Source: Planctomycetaceae bacterium
Lineage (GTDB): Bacteria; Planctomycetota; Planctomycetia; Pirellulales; Thermoguttaceae
DNA length: 64,000 nt
Direction: 5' to 3'
Assembly: GCA_012719125.1 (NCBI GenBank)
Contig: JAAYAY010000281.1
Span: 1 to 64,000, forward strand
Of this stretch, positions 43,976 through 52,045 are shown piece by piece. The position numbers and the translations under genes are program-made. The notes beneath the pieces were generated by a model. It saw only the letters and a program-made list of their open reading frames with translations. It made no database searches and was not told the DNA's origin. The first letter of the stretch is position 1; each line of letters opens with the position of its first letter.

Positions 43976-46327
43976 TCACCCGGCTGTGGTCGGGCGGCTG
44001 ACGTGACCCATGAAGAGGATTGTGTTGGTTTGCGTGTCACAGACGAAGTACTGGAACGGGTGGTCGGCTTGAAAGCAAACGGGACGGCTCGGGGCAATCG
44101 ACGTTACATAGCCGACACTTACCGCAGTGGCAGCCGCCGCGGTCGTGCCGGCTTCGTCGAGTTCGATGAAGGCCTTGTGGCTTACATTCTGGACCCAAAG
44201 GTTTTCGGTTAGATGGGCGTCGGGGTCCTTCATTCCGTCGAGGTCTGAGACTTCGCGCTCGAACAGGTCTTCTACGCCGAGATCGATCAGGGCCTGCTTT
44301 GCGTTGGGCTTGCTGGTGATTTCGAATTTGGGCAGGCTCACCGCGACGCGTTGCCATTCCAGGCCGGAAAGGAACTCGTCGAGATCCGCGGTTATGGCGG
44401 TCACGTCTACCTGGGAGATCGGCGTGACGCTGGCGGGCAGTGCGAGGACCATCGAGAACCGTTCGTCGGCATAGGGCAGTTCGAGGTACTGGACGCCGTC
44501 TCGTTCCATGTAGCGGCAGCAGGCCGTGTCGTGCATCATGTTGACGCGGATTCTCTCGTCGCTGCTGACGTCGAAATCCGCAGGTTGGGTCGCGTCGGGC
44601 GTCAACTGATGGGCCCACTTGGCGTCGAAGTAGATCGCGTTGGCCAGGACAAGCACGGTTTCTTCTGTGAGGTCTTCTTTTCCGATCAACTCCCGGATCT
44701 TGCCTTTGGTTTGCTCCTCGATCCACTGGTTGATGGTCAGTCGGGCCGCCTCGGTTTCGTGAAGGAAGTCGACGTCGTTCTGACCAGCGGCGTAGTTTTG
44801 CTGAACGAGGTCGAGGTACTCCTGACTGAACGGGAAATCGAACTGTCGCCATAGGGAGTTGGCAACGTTCAAGTCGAGTCCTTCCAAGCCGTCCGCTTCC
44901 CTCAGACTACCGAGGAGTTCGCCGTACTCGGCGTGGAATTCGGGGGAGCTTTCCGGAAAGTGGAGTACCTTGGCCATCTGGGCGGCTGTCTCTTCTTCGG
45001 CGCCGGCGTAAACCATGGCGAGGGCGGCCGAAATGCTGAGTGGCGAGAAGACGAGGTTCTCTTCGGAGCCGGCCAGTTCATGGTACAGGTCGGCCGCGAA
45101 GGCATTGACGGCATCGGCGGGCGTATCGGCAGTGCCCTCCGCAGTTGGGAGAGACACCAAATTGGCGTGGCGGTCGACGATCTGCTCGAAGCTCTTCCAT
45201 TGACGATCGTCCTGCTCCACTTCGCCGTCACGCTCGTATCGAAGGGTATCCTCACCCTCCCCGCCGTCGAAGAACGTTTCCCCTGCGAAGGGCCAGGGAG
45301 ACGTGAAGTATACGGTGCCGTCGTGATGTCCGGCCGAATACAATTCGGCACCGTAGGATGTTCCAGCTTCAAAAAGGTCGTCGCCAGTGTCGCCGTTTAC
45401 GATCGAGTTCCCGCCGATTGTCGAGTCCATGATTGTCATTTGATCTGCGTCGTCCCCCAGGAAGGCGCGCAAGTGACGTACTACGACAGCGTGGCTCAGG
45501 TCGACGTCGTCTTCTCCGCCGCCGGTATGAATCTGAAGCTGCCGCGTGCGCACGGACGTCTCCGGATCCATCCCGGAGAGATACGGCCCCGCGATCGTAT
45601 CGGCAGGCGAAACGTAGCCGATCTGCACGTGATCGGCTCCGTTTCCCAACCGCACTCGTGTTCGATTGCCGACGACGGTTTGGCCGACGATGAATTCGTT
45701 GTCGCCTCGCGAGGAACGGCAGTAGAGATCGTTGCCAACGACGGAGTCTACGATCGAAATCTCGTCGTTGTACCAGCCGCCGCCGATGTCAGCATCGAGG
45801 CTCGCTCCCACCGTGACCCCGACACACTCTACGGAATCGGCGCCGGCGGCGGAACGAATCACCAGGTTATCGCGCACCTCCGACGCCCTGACCGAGATTG
45901 CGTCCGCTGCCCCGCGGGTGCGGATCGACAGGTCCTCGCCCACGCAGAGGTCGCTAACGTGAATCTCGTTCGTTCCACTGCTTCCCCGAATGGAGAGGCT
46001 TCCCCGGACGTACCCTACTTGCGGCCCTTTGATTGTGAGCCGATCGTTGCCCTTGCGAAGCGAGACGCGCACGTCGCCCACGACGCCGGACAGCGTGACG
46101 GACTCTCCGGGTTCGTTGCCGTTGATCGAATCGTTGTCGGTAGGCGTGATCGTCCACGTACCTTCCGACTCTGAAGAACCTTCGATTACCAGGATATCGT
46201 CACCTTTGCTGCCGACGACAATCAGGTCGCCGCCGACGACCAGAGCATGAAGGTCGGCTGCCAGCAGGGTCTTCGGCTCCAAGGTCTCAAAGCGGAGTTG
46301 CTTCCGGCGCGAGTAAGTACCGTTCAT
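43976..46327 (-). CDS. Secreted serpin with N-terminal LEPR-XLL-like motif and beta-repeat region
   Basis: 783 residues in three parts. Residues 12-25 (RFETLEPKTLLAAD) form the LEPR-XLL-type export motif of planctomycete surface proteins. Residues about 26-390 are beta-rich repeats with GDD/GADxV and SxVGxDLxxRSxxGDN patterns, like right-handed beta-helix or hemolysin-type repeats. The last 375 residues are a full serpin: FAADLYHELAGSEENLVFSPLSISAALAMVYAGA, NAIYFDAKWAHQL and FMVL-type strand (FSMVLALP), and a reactive-centre hinge EAGTTAAAATAVSVG (Glu725) typical of inhibitory serpins, giving a predicted P1-P1' of Val741-Thr742. ATG 46327 has GGGAG upstream. Likely an extracellular protease inhibitor; target unknown. 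Confidence 0.88.
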   Translation of the reverse strand: MNGTYSRRKQLRFETLEPKTLLAADLHALVVGGDLIVVGSKGDDILVIEGSSESEGTWTITPTDNDSINGNEPGESVTLSGVVGDVRVSLRKGNDRLTIKGPQVGYVRGSLSIRGSSGTNEIHVSDLCVGEDLSIRTRGAADAISVRASEVRDNLVIRSAAGADSVECVGVTVGASLDADIGGGWYNDEISIVDSVVGNDLYCRSSRGDNEFIVGQTVVGNRTRVRLGNGADHVQIGYVSPADTIAGPYLSGMDPETSVRTRQLQIHTGGGEDDVDLSHAVVVRHLRAFLGDDADQMTIMDSTIGGNSIVNGDTGDDLFEAGTSYGAELYSAGHHDGTVYFTSPWPFAGETFFDGGEGEDTLRYERDGEVEQDDRQWKSFEQIVDRHANLVSLPTAEGTADTPADAVNAFAADLYHELAGSEENLVFSPLSISAALAMVYAGAEEETAAQMAKVLHFPESSPEFHAEYGELLGSLREADGLEGLDLNVANSLWRQFDFPFSQEYLDLVQQNYAAGQNDVDFLHETEAARLTINQWIEEQTKGKIRELIGKEDLTEETVLVLANAIYFDAKWAHQLTPDATQPADFDVSSDERIRVNMMHDTACCRYMERDGVQYLELPYADERFSMVLALPASVTPISQVDVTAITADLDEFLSGLEWQRVAVSLPKFEITSKPNAKQALIDLGVEDLFEREVSDLDGMKDPDAHLTENLWVQNVSHKAFIELDEAGTTAAAATAVSVGYVTSIAPSRPVCFQADHPFQYFVCDTQTNTILFMGHVSRPTTAG

Positions 46328-46362
46328 CGCAATGTGCTCCCTCTATTCGGGCCAGTAGGCCT

Positions 46363-46514
46363 AAAGCGGGGCAAGCCCACAACCCAACCTCCACAAACAT
46401 GCGCGCACCATGCGCAGAAGTCGCGAACAAAGACTCCAAAGCGGGGCAAGCCCGCAACCCAACCTTCACAAAAACATGCGCGCATCATGCGCACAAATCC
46501 CGAACAAAGACTCT
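46363..46514. repeat. Tandem pair of a 75-77 bp dispersed repeat
   Basis: Two adjacent copies (46363-46437 and 46438-46514) begin AAAGCGGGGCAAGCCC, continue with AACCCAACC, CACAAA and CATGCGCGCA, and end AAAGACTC. A third, diverged copy is at 52763-52833 in the same orientation. The tandem pair fills the gap between the serpin gene start and the small gene at 46513, whose stop codon touches the second copy. Confidence 0.75.
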
Positions 46515-46845
46515 AAAGGCGATCCACCGTCTCGGAGCAGCCCGAGCCGGAATAGCCGTGGACTTGCAGATCGTTGGAGAAACCTGGGATTCTCAGTTCG
46601 CCGACGATCCCCCGGACGGTCGGTTCGTCCCGCGCCAACGAGTAAAGACCGCGGCCATCGGTTTCCGCCAGGTCCGGTTCGTCAGCGCCGGCCGTCGGCA
46701 CGTTGGTCTGAGAGAAATTCACTTCCCCGGTAGCATCGACCAAACCTATGGAGATGATGTCGCTTCCTTTGCCGAACAGACGCCCCCAGCGTTGTAGCGT
46801 GCCTTCGATCAGACGGTACTTCTGCGCGCGTTTTGAGCGGAACAT
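46513..46845 (-). CDS. Small hypothetical protein
   Basis: 110 residues from ATG 46845, which has GGGGAG 8 bases upstream. Sequence begins basic (MFRSKRAQKYRLIEGTLQRW), then mixed polar residues; no family, signal peptide or TM segment is recognised. The stop codon overlaps the edge of a dispersed repeat, so the C-terminus may have been altered by repeat insertion. It could be a remnant of a larger gene or a spurious frame. Confidence 0.4.
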   Translation of the reverse strand: MFRSKRAQKYRLIEGTLQRWGRLFGKGSDIISIGLVDATGEVNFSQTNVPTAGADEPDLAETDGRGLYSLARDEPTVRGIVGELRIPGFSNDLQVHGYSGSGCSETVDRL

Positions 46846-47059
46846 AGCGAGACTCCCCAAGGCCCGCAATCTGCCTGCAGGCCCCAGTATAACCACTGGA
46901 GCAATTCAGTTGCAGCACACAGATCATCCCTGCCTATCTCTTCAGGCCGGGAAACGGCGGACATGTCACGCTGCAATCCGCGCCACCCGTGCCACCGATC
47001 CGTGGTGAGCCGCAGTCGAGTCTCGTCGTCGGCCTCGCCGATCGTCGCCAGACCCGTCT

Positions 47060-48193
47060 TCACGGGCGTCTGCGGGGGGGCCGTTGCTCATGTTCCGGCT
47101 CCTCCCCCGACCGCCGATGCCGTCCCGTCAACACCTGGCTGATTCCGACGGCGACCGCCAGATGGACCAGCGACGTGTCGCGTTTCTGGTCGAGGCAGAC
47201 CGCCGCGTTGCGTAATACGTCTTCTGTGGCCGGTTCAATGGGTGAAAAGTGGGAATACTTCTGCAAGGGGCCCGGCAACACGGATGATGCACCCAGGCGG
47301 GCATGTGTCTCGGGGAAACCGTCGGAAACGGCAAAAAGCTCGTTGGGGGACAGGCCGCGGGCCGAATCGTCACCGCCGCCAGGCGGAGCGGTACCGGGTT
47401 GCGGCTCGATGCTGCTGAATGCGGCCGGCAGTCCAGGCACGACCATGGGGGATGCCGCTTCGGGCGAGGGAACCGACTCGCGGCCCGGGGGCTCACTCGA
47501 TCTGAAGTCGTCCACGTCGGCCCGAGCGTCATAGGCCGTTTCCTGCTCGATGGCCAGGTCGAAGGCCGTCAATCGTCCCCGCGAGCCGTTGAGCGAATTC
47601 AGCGTGTCGTGAGATGGAGCGGCTGAGGAACGCGCCGCCGAAGCCAGCATATCTTCCGCCGTCGTCAGAAGTCCGGGTTGCAGGCCCAGTGAACGGTGCA
47701 CGGCAAGGTCCGCCCGCGGAGAACCGAGTTCCGCAAACACCTGGTCGTAGGCCGCATGCGTGACGTCCACCATTCCCTGGTCGCGGGGAGTGGAAACAAG
47801 GTCGTCGGGCGCCACCCTTTGAGGGCTCGGCGCCGCCTGTCTGCCGAGTGCTTCTCGCGAGCCGGCCAGGTCGGGTCTGCCGGTGCTGTATGGTTTCGGC
47901 AGATCGGAGCGATCGCTCGACGGGCTCTGGACCGCTGTACTGCCTGATCCACTCACCCCCGACGGTGCTACGATCATGCCGTCGCAGGACGAAAAGCTCA
48001 CGCCCGAAAAGCCTCCGAGAACGATCGTTCCGCCATCACTCACAGGATCCGCACCGGTAACCGAGAGCAGAAGTCGGTCTTCAATCGGCTCGACGGCGAG
48101 ACGTCGCTCAAGGTGGTCGGCCGAGCGATTGGTGCTCGAACGTCGAACCCGCACGGAACCGAATCCAATCGAACGCAAGAACTTGTCGATCAT
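47060..48193 (-). CDS. LEPR-XLL-motif exported protein of unknown function
   Basis: 377 residues. The N-terminus is basic (MIDKFLRSIGFGSVRVRRSS) with AVEPIEDRLLLSV (33-45), the LEPR-XLL-type motif of planctomycete exported proteins. The rest is Ser/Pro/Ala/Asp-rich without a recognised domain. Near the C-terminus a hydrophobic stretch (LVHLAVAVGISQVLTG) is followed by an Arg/Glu-rich tail, resembling a membrane anchor or sorting tail. Its ATG overlaps the kinase stop (ATGA at 48190-48193), so it is translationally coupled to the TPR kinase. Confidence 0.7.
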   Translation of the reverse strand: MIDKFLRSIGFGSVRVRRSSTNRSADHLERRLAVEPIEDRLLLSVTGADPVSDGGTIVLGGFSGVSFSSCDGMIVAPSGVSGSGSTAVQSPSSDRSDLPKPYSTGRPDLAGSREALGRQAAPSPQRVAPDDLVSTPRDQGMVDVTHAAYDQVFAELGSPRADLAVHRSLGLQPGLLTTAEDMLASAARSSAAPSHDTLNSLNGSRGRLTAFDLAIEQETAYDARADVDDFRSSEPPGRESVPSPEAASPMVVPGLPAAFSSIEPQPGTAPPGGGDDSARGLSPNELFAVSDGFPETHARLGASSVLPGPLQKYSHFSPIEPATEDVLRNAAVCLDQKRDTSLVHLAVAVGISQVLTGRHRRSGEEPEHEQRPPRRRP

Positions 48194-51100
48194 GATGTTG
48201 CCTGGGGTTGATGTCGGTCTGCGGTTTGACGCGGCGTTTCCTGGGTGGGCTTCGACTCGCCGCCGGCGCCCAATCGGGCAAGGAGGGCGGCGAACTGCGG
48301 GTGACCGCGGAAGGGAACAAACGCCGGTTCTTTGAGCATTCGGTCTGAATCGGAGAAGCCCGCCTCGACCGCTTCGCGCAGGGTCGCGAGGACGGCATCC
48401 TGCCATGCGGATGGAGCCGGTTCGATCTCCGAGCCTTCCCCCTCGGTTTCCGCCGATGCCGCCTCCGCCAGTTCGACGGCCACGCTGAAGAGTCGTTCCG
48501 GATCGCCCGGCCAGAGTTGCTTGCGAGCCAGCGCGATTTCGATCGCCTCGTCGACGCGGCCCTGCTGCCGCAGAAGCTCTCCCAGGTTCCGGTAGTGGTT
48601 GCTGAGGAACTGCCGGAAACGGGCCACGCCGGGGGCCCGATCGAAGGCGAATTGCTGGTGTTCGACGGCCTGGCGGAAACTCGATTCCGCCTCGTCCAAA
48701 TTGCCGAGGTGGCGAAAGGCCATGGCCAGGTTGTTCTGCGCCCCGCCCAGGCAACTCCGATGGTTGAGTTCCTCGGGGTAGTCGACCACCAGTTGCCCGA
48801 AGAGTTCGATCGCCTCGCCGAGCGGCTCTTGAGCTTGCCGGTAGTTACCCGCCTCGGAGCAGGCTCGCCCGAGGTTGTTGCAACTGACCGCCAGGTCCGA
48901 ACGGAATTGGACCAGGGACGGGGCCTTGCGGAGCAGACGACGCCTGATTTCGACCGCCTGGTGGTAGGCCTCGATGGCCTCGGCGTCGCGTCCGCCGTGA
49001 CCCAGGAACGTCCCCAGATTGTTGTAGGACAGTCCCAAGTCACTCAGATATTCGATGGAATCCGGCTGGGCCTCGGCGAGCGCCGCTTGGATGTCGAGCG
49101 CCTTCCGGCAGGCCTCTTCGGCGCGCTGAACGTCGGTTGCGGCGTAGGTGAAACTGAGATTATTGAAGGTCACAGCCAAAGCACTCTGGTATTGCAGTTC
49201 CTCGGGGTGCAGGCCGGCAAGCTGCTCCTGGATGGCCGTAGCGGCCAGAAAGTACTCTTCTGCTTTGGCCGGGTCGCCTGCCCGGTGTTCGATCATGCCA
49301 AGATTGGCGAGCGTCAGCGCCTTGTCGTTGAGGATCCGGGCGTCTCCGGGCGTCTTCTGCAGTAATTGCTCCTGAAGTTTCAGGGCGGCCTGCAGCGCCG
49401 TGCGGGCCTCAGCAATCTCGCCGGCCGCCCCGTGAAGCAACCCCATGTCGTTGTAGCAGAGCGCCATTTCGGCACGGTAGTCTCGGCCTCTCTCCCCTTC
49501 GTCGGCGAGCTGCTCGAATATGGCGAGAGCCTTGCCATATTCCACGAGAGCCTGTTGCCGGTCGCCGATCTGCTCGTGGATCTTGCCGCTCTTGAAACGG
49601 GTGTAGGCGAGGTCGACCTGCAACTCCGGATCCTCGGTGGCGTGCGTGGCAAAAGCTTGATAGTACTCCAGCGTATCCCGGAGCAGTTCGGCGCGGACCG
49701 CTTCCGCCCCCGGCACGTGGGCCAACCGCTCCGCCAGCCGTGCGCCAAACCGATCGACGACTTCCCGGGCCTGGCGGTAGTGGCTCTCGGCCCGGGCAAG
49801 GCTGGCCTCCGACTGCTCGAGTGCCGCCTTTGTCTGCTCGTGGGCGCCGGCAATCATCAGCGTGCTCGCGGCCAGAACGGCGGCCGCCACGATTGCCACG
49901 CAGGCCGAGGCGGCCACCAGCCGGAAGTGGCGACGAGTCCATTTTCCGGTGCGGTCCATCCAGTTGGGACGCCGGGCAAGCGTCGGCTTTCCCTCCAAGA
50001 ATCGCCGCAGGTCGTCGGCGACTTCCTGCGCCGTGTCGTAACGCTGATCCGGCGATTTGGAGATCGCTTTGAGAATGATCGTTTCCAGATCGGCGGGAAT
50101 CGAGGGCCTGACTCGCCGCGGCGGACGCGGCTCTTCGTCGCCGATCCGGCGCAAAAGGTCCGCCCGGTCGTCGCCATGGAACGCCGGTTGGAGCGTCACC
50201 GCTTCGTAAAGCGTGATCCCGAGCGAGTAGACGTCGGATCGCTGGTCGAGCAGGTTCGACTTGCCCGTGGCTTGCTCGGGGCTCATGTAGCGAAGGCTGC
50301 CGAGCACCTGGCCCGTCAGCGTCAAACCCGCCTCGGACGACTCGAAACGAGCCAGCCCGAAATCCGTAACCCACAACTTCCCGGTGCGGTCGAGAAGCAG
50401 GTTCGACGGTTTCACGTCGCGGTGGACGATCCCGCAATCGTGAGCGTGCTGAAGGGCTTCGGCCGCCTGAATCCCCAATTGGCACACGACCCGATAGTAG
50501 TCGCGGCCGGCGCTCGATTCGACCGTGGTCAAAGCCCGCAGAGTCGACCGGCTTGCCGGATGATCCACCACGGTGCGAGTCGTCTCGCCGGACGCGGCGT
50601 CTCCCTGGCCGGCGTCCAGACGCATCTTTCGCTCGCGGACCTGGGCCAACACCCGATCGAGGGAATCGCCCTCCACGTACTGCATGGCGTAGTAGTGGAC
50701 GCCTCGTTCGCAACCCACCGAGAAGACGGGAACGATGTTGGGGTGGTGAAGCTGGGCCGCGGCTCGCGCTTCGTTCTCAAATCGGGTGATCTGCTTCTGG
50801 TCGAGGACGGCCGCGAACGGGAGCACCTTGAGGGCAACCCGGCGATCCAGCGAAATCTGGCGGGCTTCATAGACGATGCCCATCCCTCCCCGCCCGATTT
50901 CGCGGATCAGAACGAAATCGCCCAGTTGCCTCTGAGACGGCGGGCGCTGCTTCTTCTCCACCGTCGCACCCGCTTCGCCCACAGCAATCAAACTGGTCGC
51001 CCGATCGAGGAAATCCAGACCGCGGAGAGAAGCCAGCAAGGCTTCCTTCAGGTCGGGGTGAGTCGCCTGGATCGCATCCATATCGGGCAAACAATCGTGC

Positions 51101-51213
51101 TCCCGGGCCGAGAGGTAGTCGTCCAGAACGCTCGCCAGACGCTCTTGCTGCTCGCGCGTAAGCTTGTCGATCGGCGATGTCGGTTCGGAATCCGTCATAG
51201 CTGACTTCTTCAT
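48190..51213 (-). CDS. Membrane-anchored Ser/Thr protein kinase with TPR repeats
   Basis: 1007 residues. A short N-terminal region (1-95) precedes a complete Hanks kinase domain (about 100-410): Gly loop IGRGGMGIVYEA, Lys129 (VALKV), catalytic HRDVKPSNLLL (Asp266), DFGLA (284-288), GSLRYMSPEQA and SDVYSLGITLYE. A TM segment follows (about 432-455). The C-terminal 500 residues are TPR repeats (ALVEYGKALAIFEQLADEGE; YQSALAVTFNNLSFTYAAT; YLSDLGLSYNNLGTFLGHGG). The extracytoplasmic TPR part would sense or bind envelope proteins. The ECF sigma factor gene lies 7 bp upstream, the LEPR-XLL gene overlaps downstream. ATG 51213; ATG 51198 possible. Confidence 0.92.
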   Translation of the reverse strand: MKKSAMTDSEPTSPIDKLTREQQERLASVLDDYLSAREHDCLPDMDAIQATHPDLKEALLASLRGLDFLDRATSLIAVGEAGATVEKKQRPPSQRQLGDFVLIREIGRGGMGIVYEARQISLDRRVALKVLPFAAVLDQKQITRFENEARAAAQLHHPNIVPVFSVGCERGVHYYAMQYVEGDSLDRVLAQVRERKMRLDAGQGDAASGETTRTVVDHPASRSTLRALTTVESSAGRDYYRVVCQLGIQAAEALQHAHDCGIVHRDVKPSNLLLDRTGKLWVTDFGLARFESSEAGLTLTGQVLGSLRYMSPEQATGKSNLLDQRSDVYSLGITLYEAVTLQPAFHGDDRADLLRRIGDEEPRPPRRVRPSIPADLETIILKAISKSPDQRYDTAQEVADDLRRFLEGKPTLARRPNWMDRTGKWTRRHFRLVAASACVAIVAAAVLAASTLMIAGAHEQTKAALEQSEASLARAESHYRQAREVVDRFGARLAERLAHVPGAEAVRAELLRDTLEYYQAFATHATEDPELQVDLAYTRFKSGKIHEQIGDRQQALVEYGKALAIFEQLADEGERGRDYRAEMALCYNDMGLLHGAAGEIAEARTALQAALKLQEQLLQKTPGDARILNDKALTLANLGMIEHRAGDPAKAEEYFLAATAIQEQLAGLHPEELQYQSALAVTFNNLSFTYAATDVQRAEEACRKALDIQAALAEAQPDSIEYLSDLGLSYNNLGTFLGHGGRDAEAIEAYHQAVEIRRRLLRKAPSLVQFRSDLAVSCNNLGRACSEAGNYRQAQEPLGEAIELFGQLVVDYPEELNHRSCLGGAQNNLAMAFRHLGNLDEAESSFRQAVEHQQFAFDRAPGVARFRQFLSNHYRNLGELLRQQGRVDEAIEIALARKQLWPGDPERLFSVAVELAEAASAETEGEGSEIEPAPSAWQDAVLATLREAVEAGFSDSDRMLKEPAFVPFRGHPQFAALLARLGAGGESKPTQETPRQTADRHQPQATS

Positions 51214-51220
51214 CGGGCTG

Positions 51221-51853
51221 TCAGTTCACTCCCAACGCATCCAGTTGCTGCCGCAGTTGATTGACCGCCCGCAGCCACAGCATTCTCGCGGCACCGGACG
51301 TGCGGTGCGTCCGCTCCGCGATTTCTTTGAACGGCAAACCTTCCAGGTGTCGCAGGACTATCACTTCACGGTACTCCGGACGCATCTGGGCCAGTTGGTC
51401 GGCAAGGATGACCGTATACTCGCGGCGGCTCGCACTGGCGCTGGGGGAGGTTGCCTCGTCTGCCAGGACCGCCCCCAGGTTGGCCGTCGATTGCTCGATC
51501 GCCGCCCCCATCCTCTCCAGCGACACCTCGCGGTGAACGGCTCGCTTCTCCGTCATGATATGGCGTTCGACCAGACGCGCCAGATTGTTGGCCAGTATTT
51601 TTCGCAGCCAGGCCAGAAATTCGCGCTCCGACTCGCCGCGAAACTGGGCAAAATCGCGGTGGGCCTCCAGGAACGTCTCCTGGACCACGTCGGAGGGACT
51701 CACGCGAGCACGAAGCTTCGCGTTCAGTTGTGCCGACGCCAGCAAACGGAGATAGTTGCCATACAACTGCAGAAGCGGTCCCAGAACAGCGTCGGGAGCT
51801 GCCCGGGCATCTCTAAGCAGTTGCTGTGGATCGGGTTGCGAAACATTGCACAT
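51221..51853 (-). CDS. ECF-type RNA polymerase sigma factor
   Basis: 210 residues. Region 2 is visible in SPSDVVQETFLEAHRDFAQF and FLAWLRKILANNLARLVERH; region 4 in MRPEYREVIVLRHLEGLPFKEIAER and TSGAARMLWLRAVNQLRQQL. No anti-sigma factor is adjacent; instead a Ser/Thr kinase follows by 7 bp. In planctomycetes many ECF factors are paired with STPKs and are presumed to be activated by phosphorylation. It would direct transcription of an unknown regulon, possibly including this operon. Confidence 0.92.
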   Translation of the reverse strand: MCNVSQPDPQQLLRDARAAPDAVLGPLLQLYGNYLRLLASAQLNAKLRARVSPSDVVQETFLEAHRDFAQFRGESEREFLAWLRKILANNLARLVERHIMTEKRAVHREVSLERMGAAIEQSTANLGAVLADEATSPSASASRREYTVILADQLAQMRPEYREVIVLRHLEGLPFKEIAERTHRTSGAARMLWLRAVNQLRQQLDALGVN

Positions 51854-52045
51854 AGTGTCACCAACCCATTAGGCCGGATTCCGGGGTGCTTGTCACCCGG
51901 AGGTAATGAGGATTCTCGCAAATCACCTCTGTGGTGGGGATTCCGGATGAACCCCAAATATTCCAACACCACCACCCCCCAAGAAACCTCCCCAAATGTT
52001 CAACTTTCCTATTGAAAAATCCTGCCGGATTGCTATCATGTACGC

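Noticed and set aside
46287-46469. Short frames reading through the 75-bp tandem repeats
   Set aside because: Coding appearance comes from the repeat itself; no start signal or conserved protein feature.
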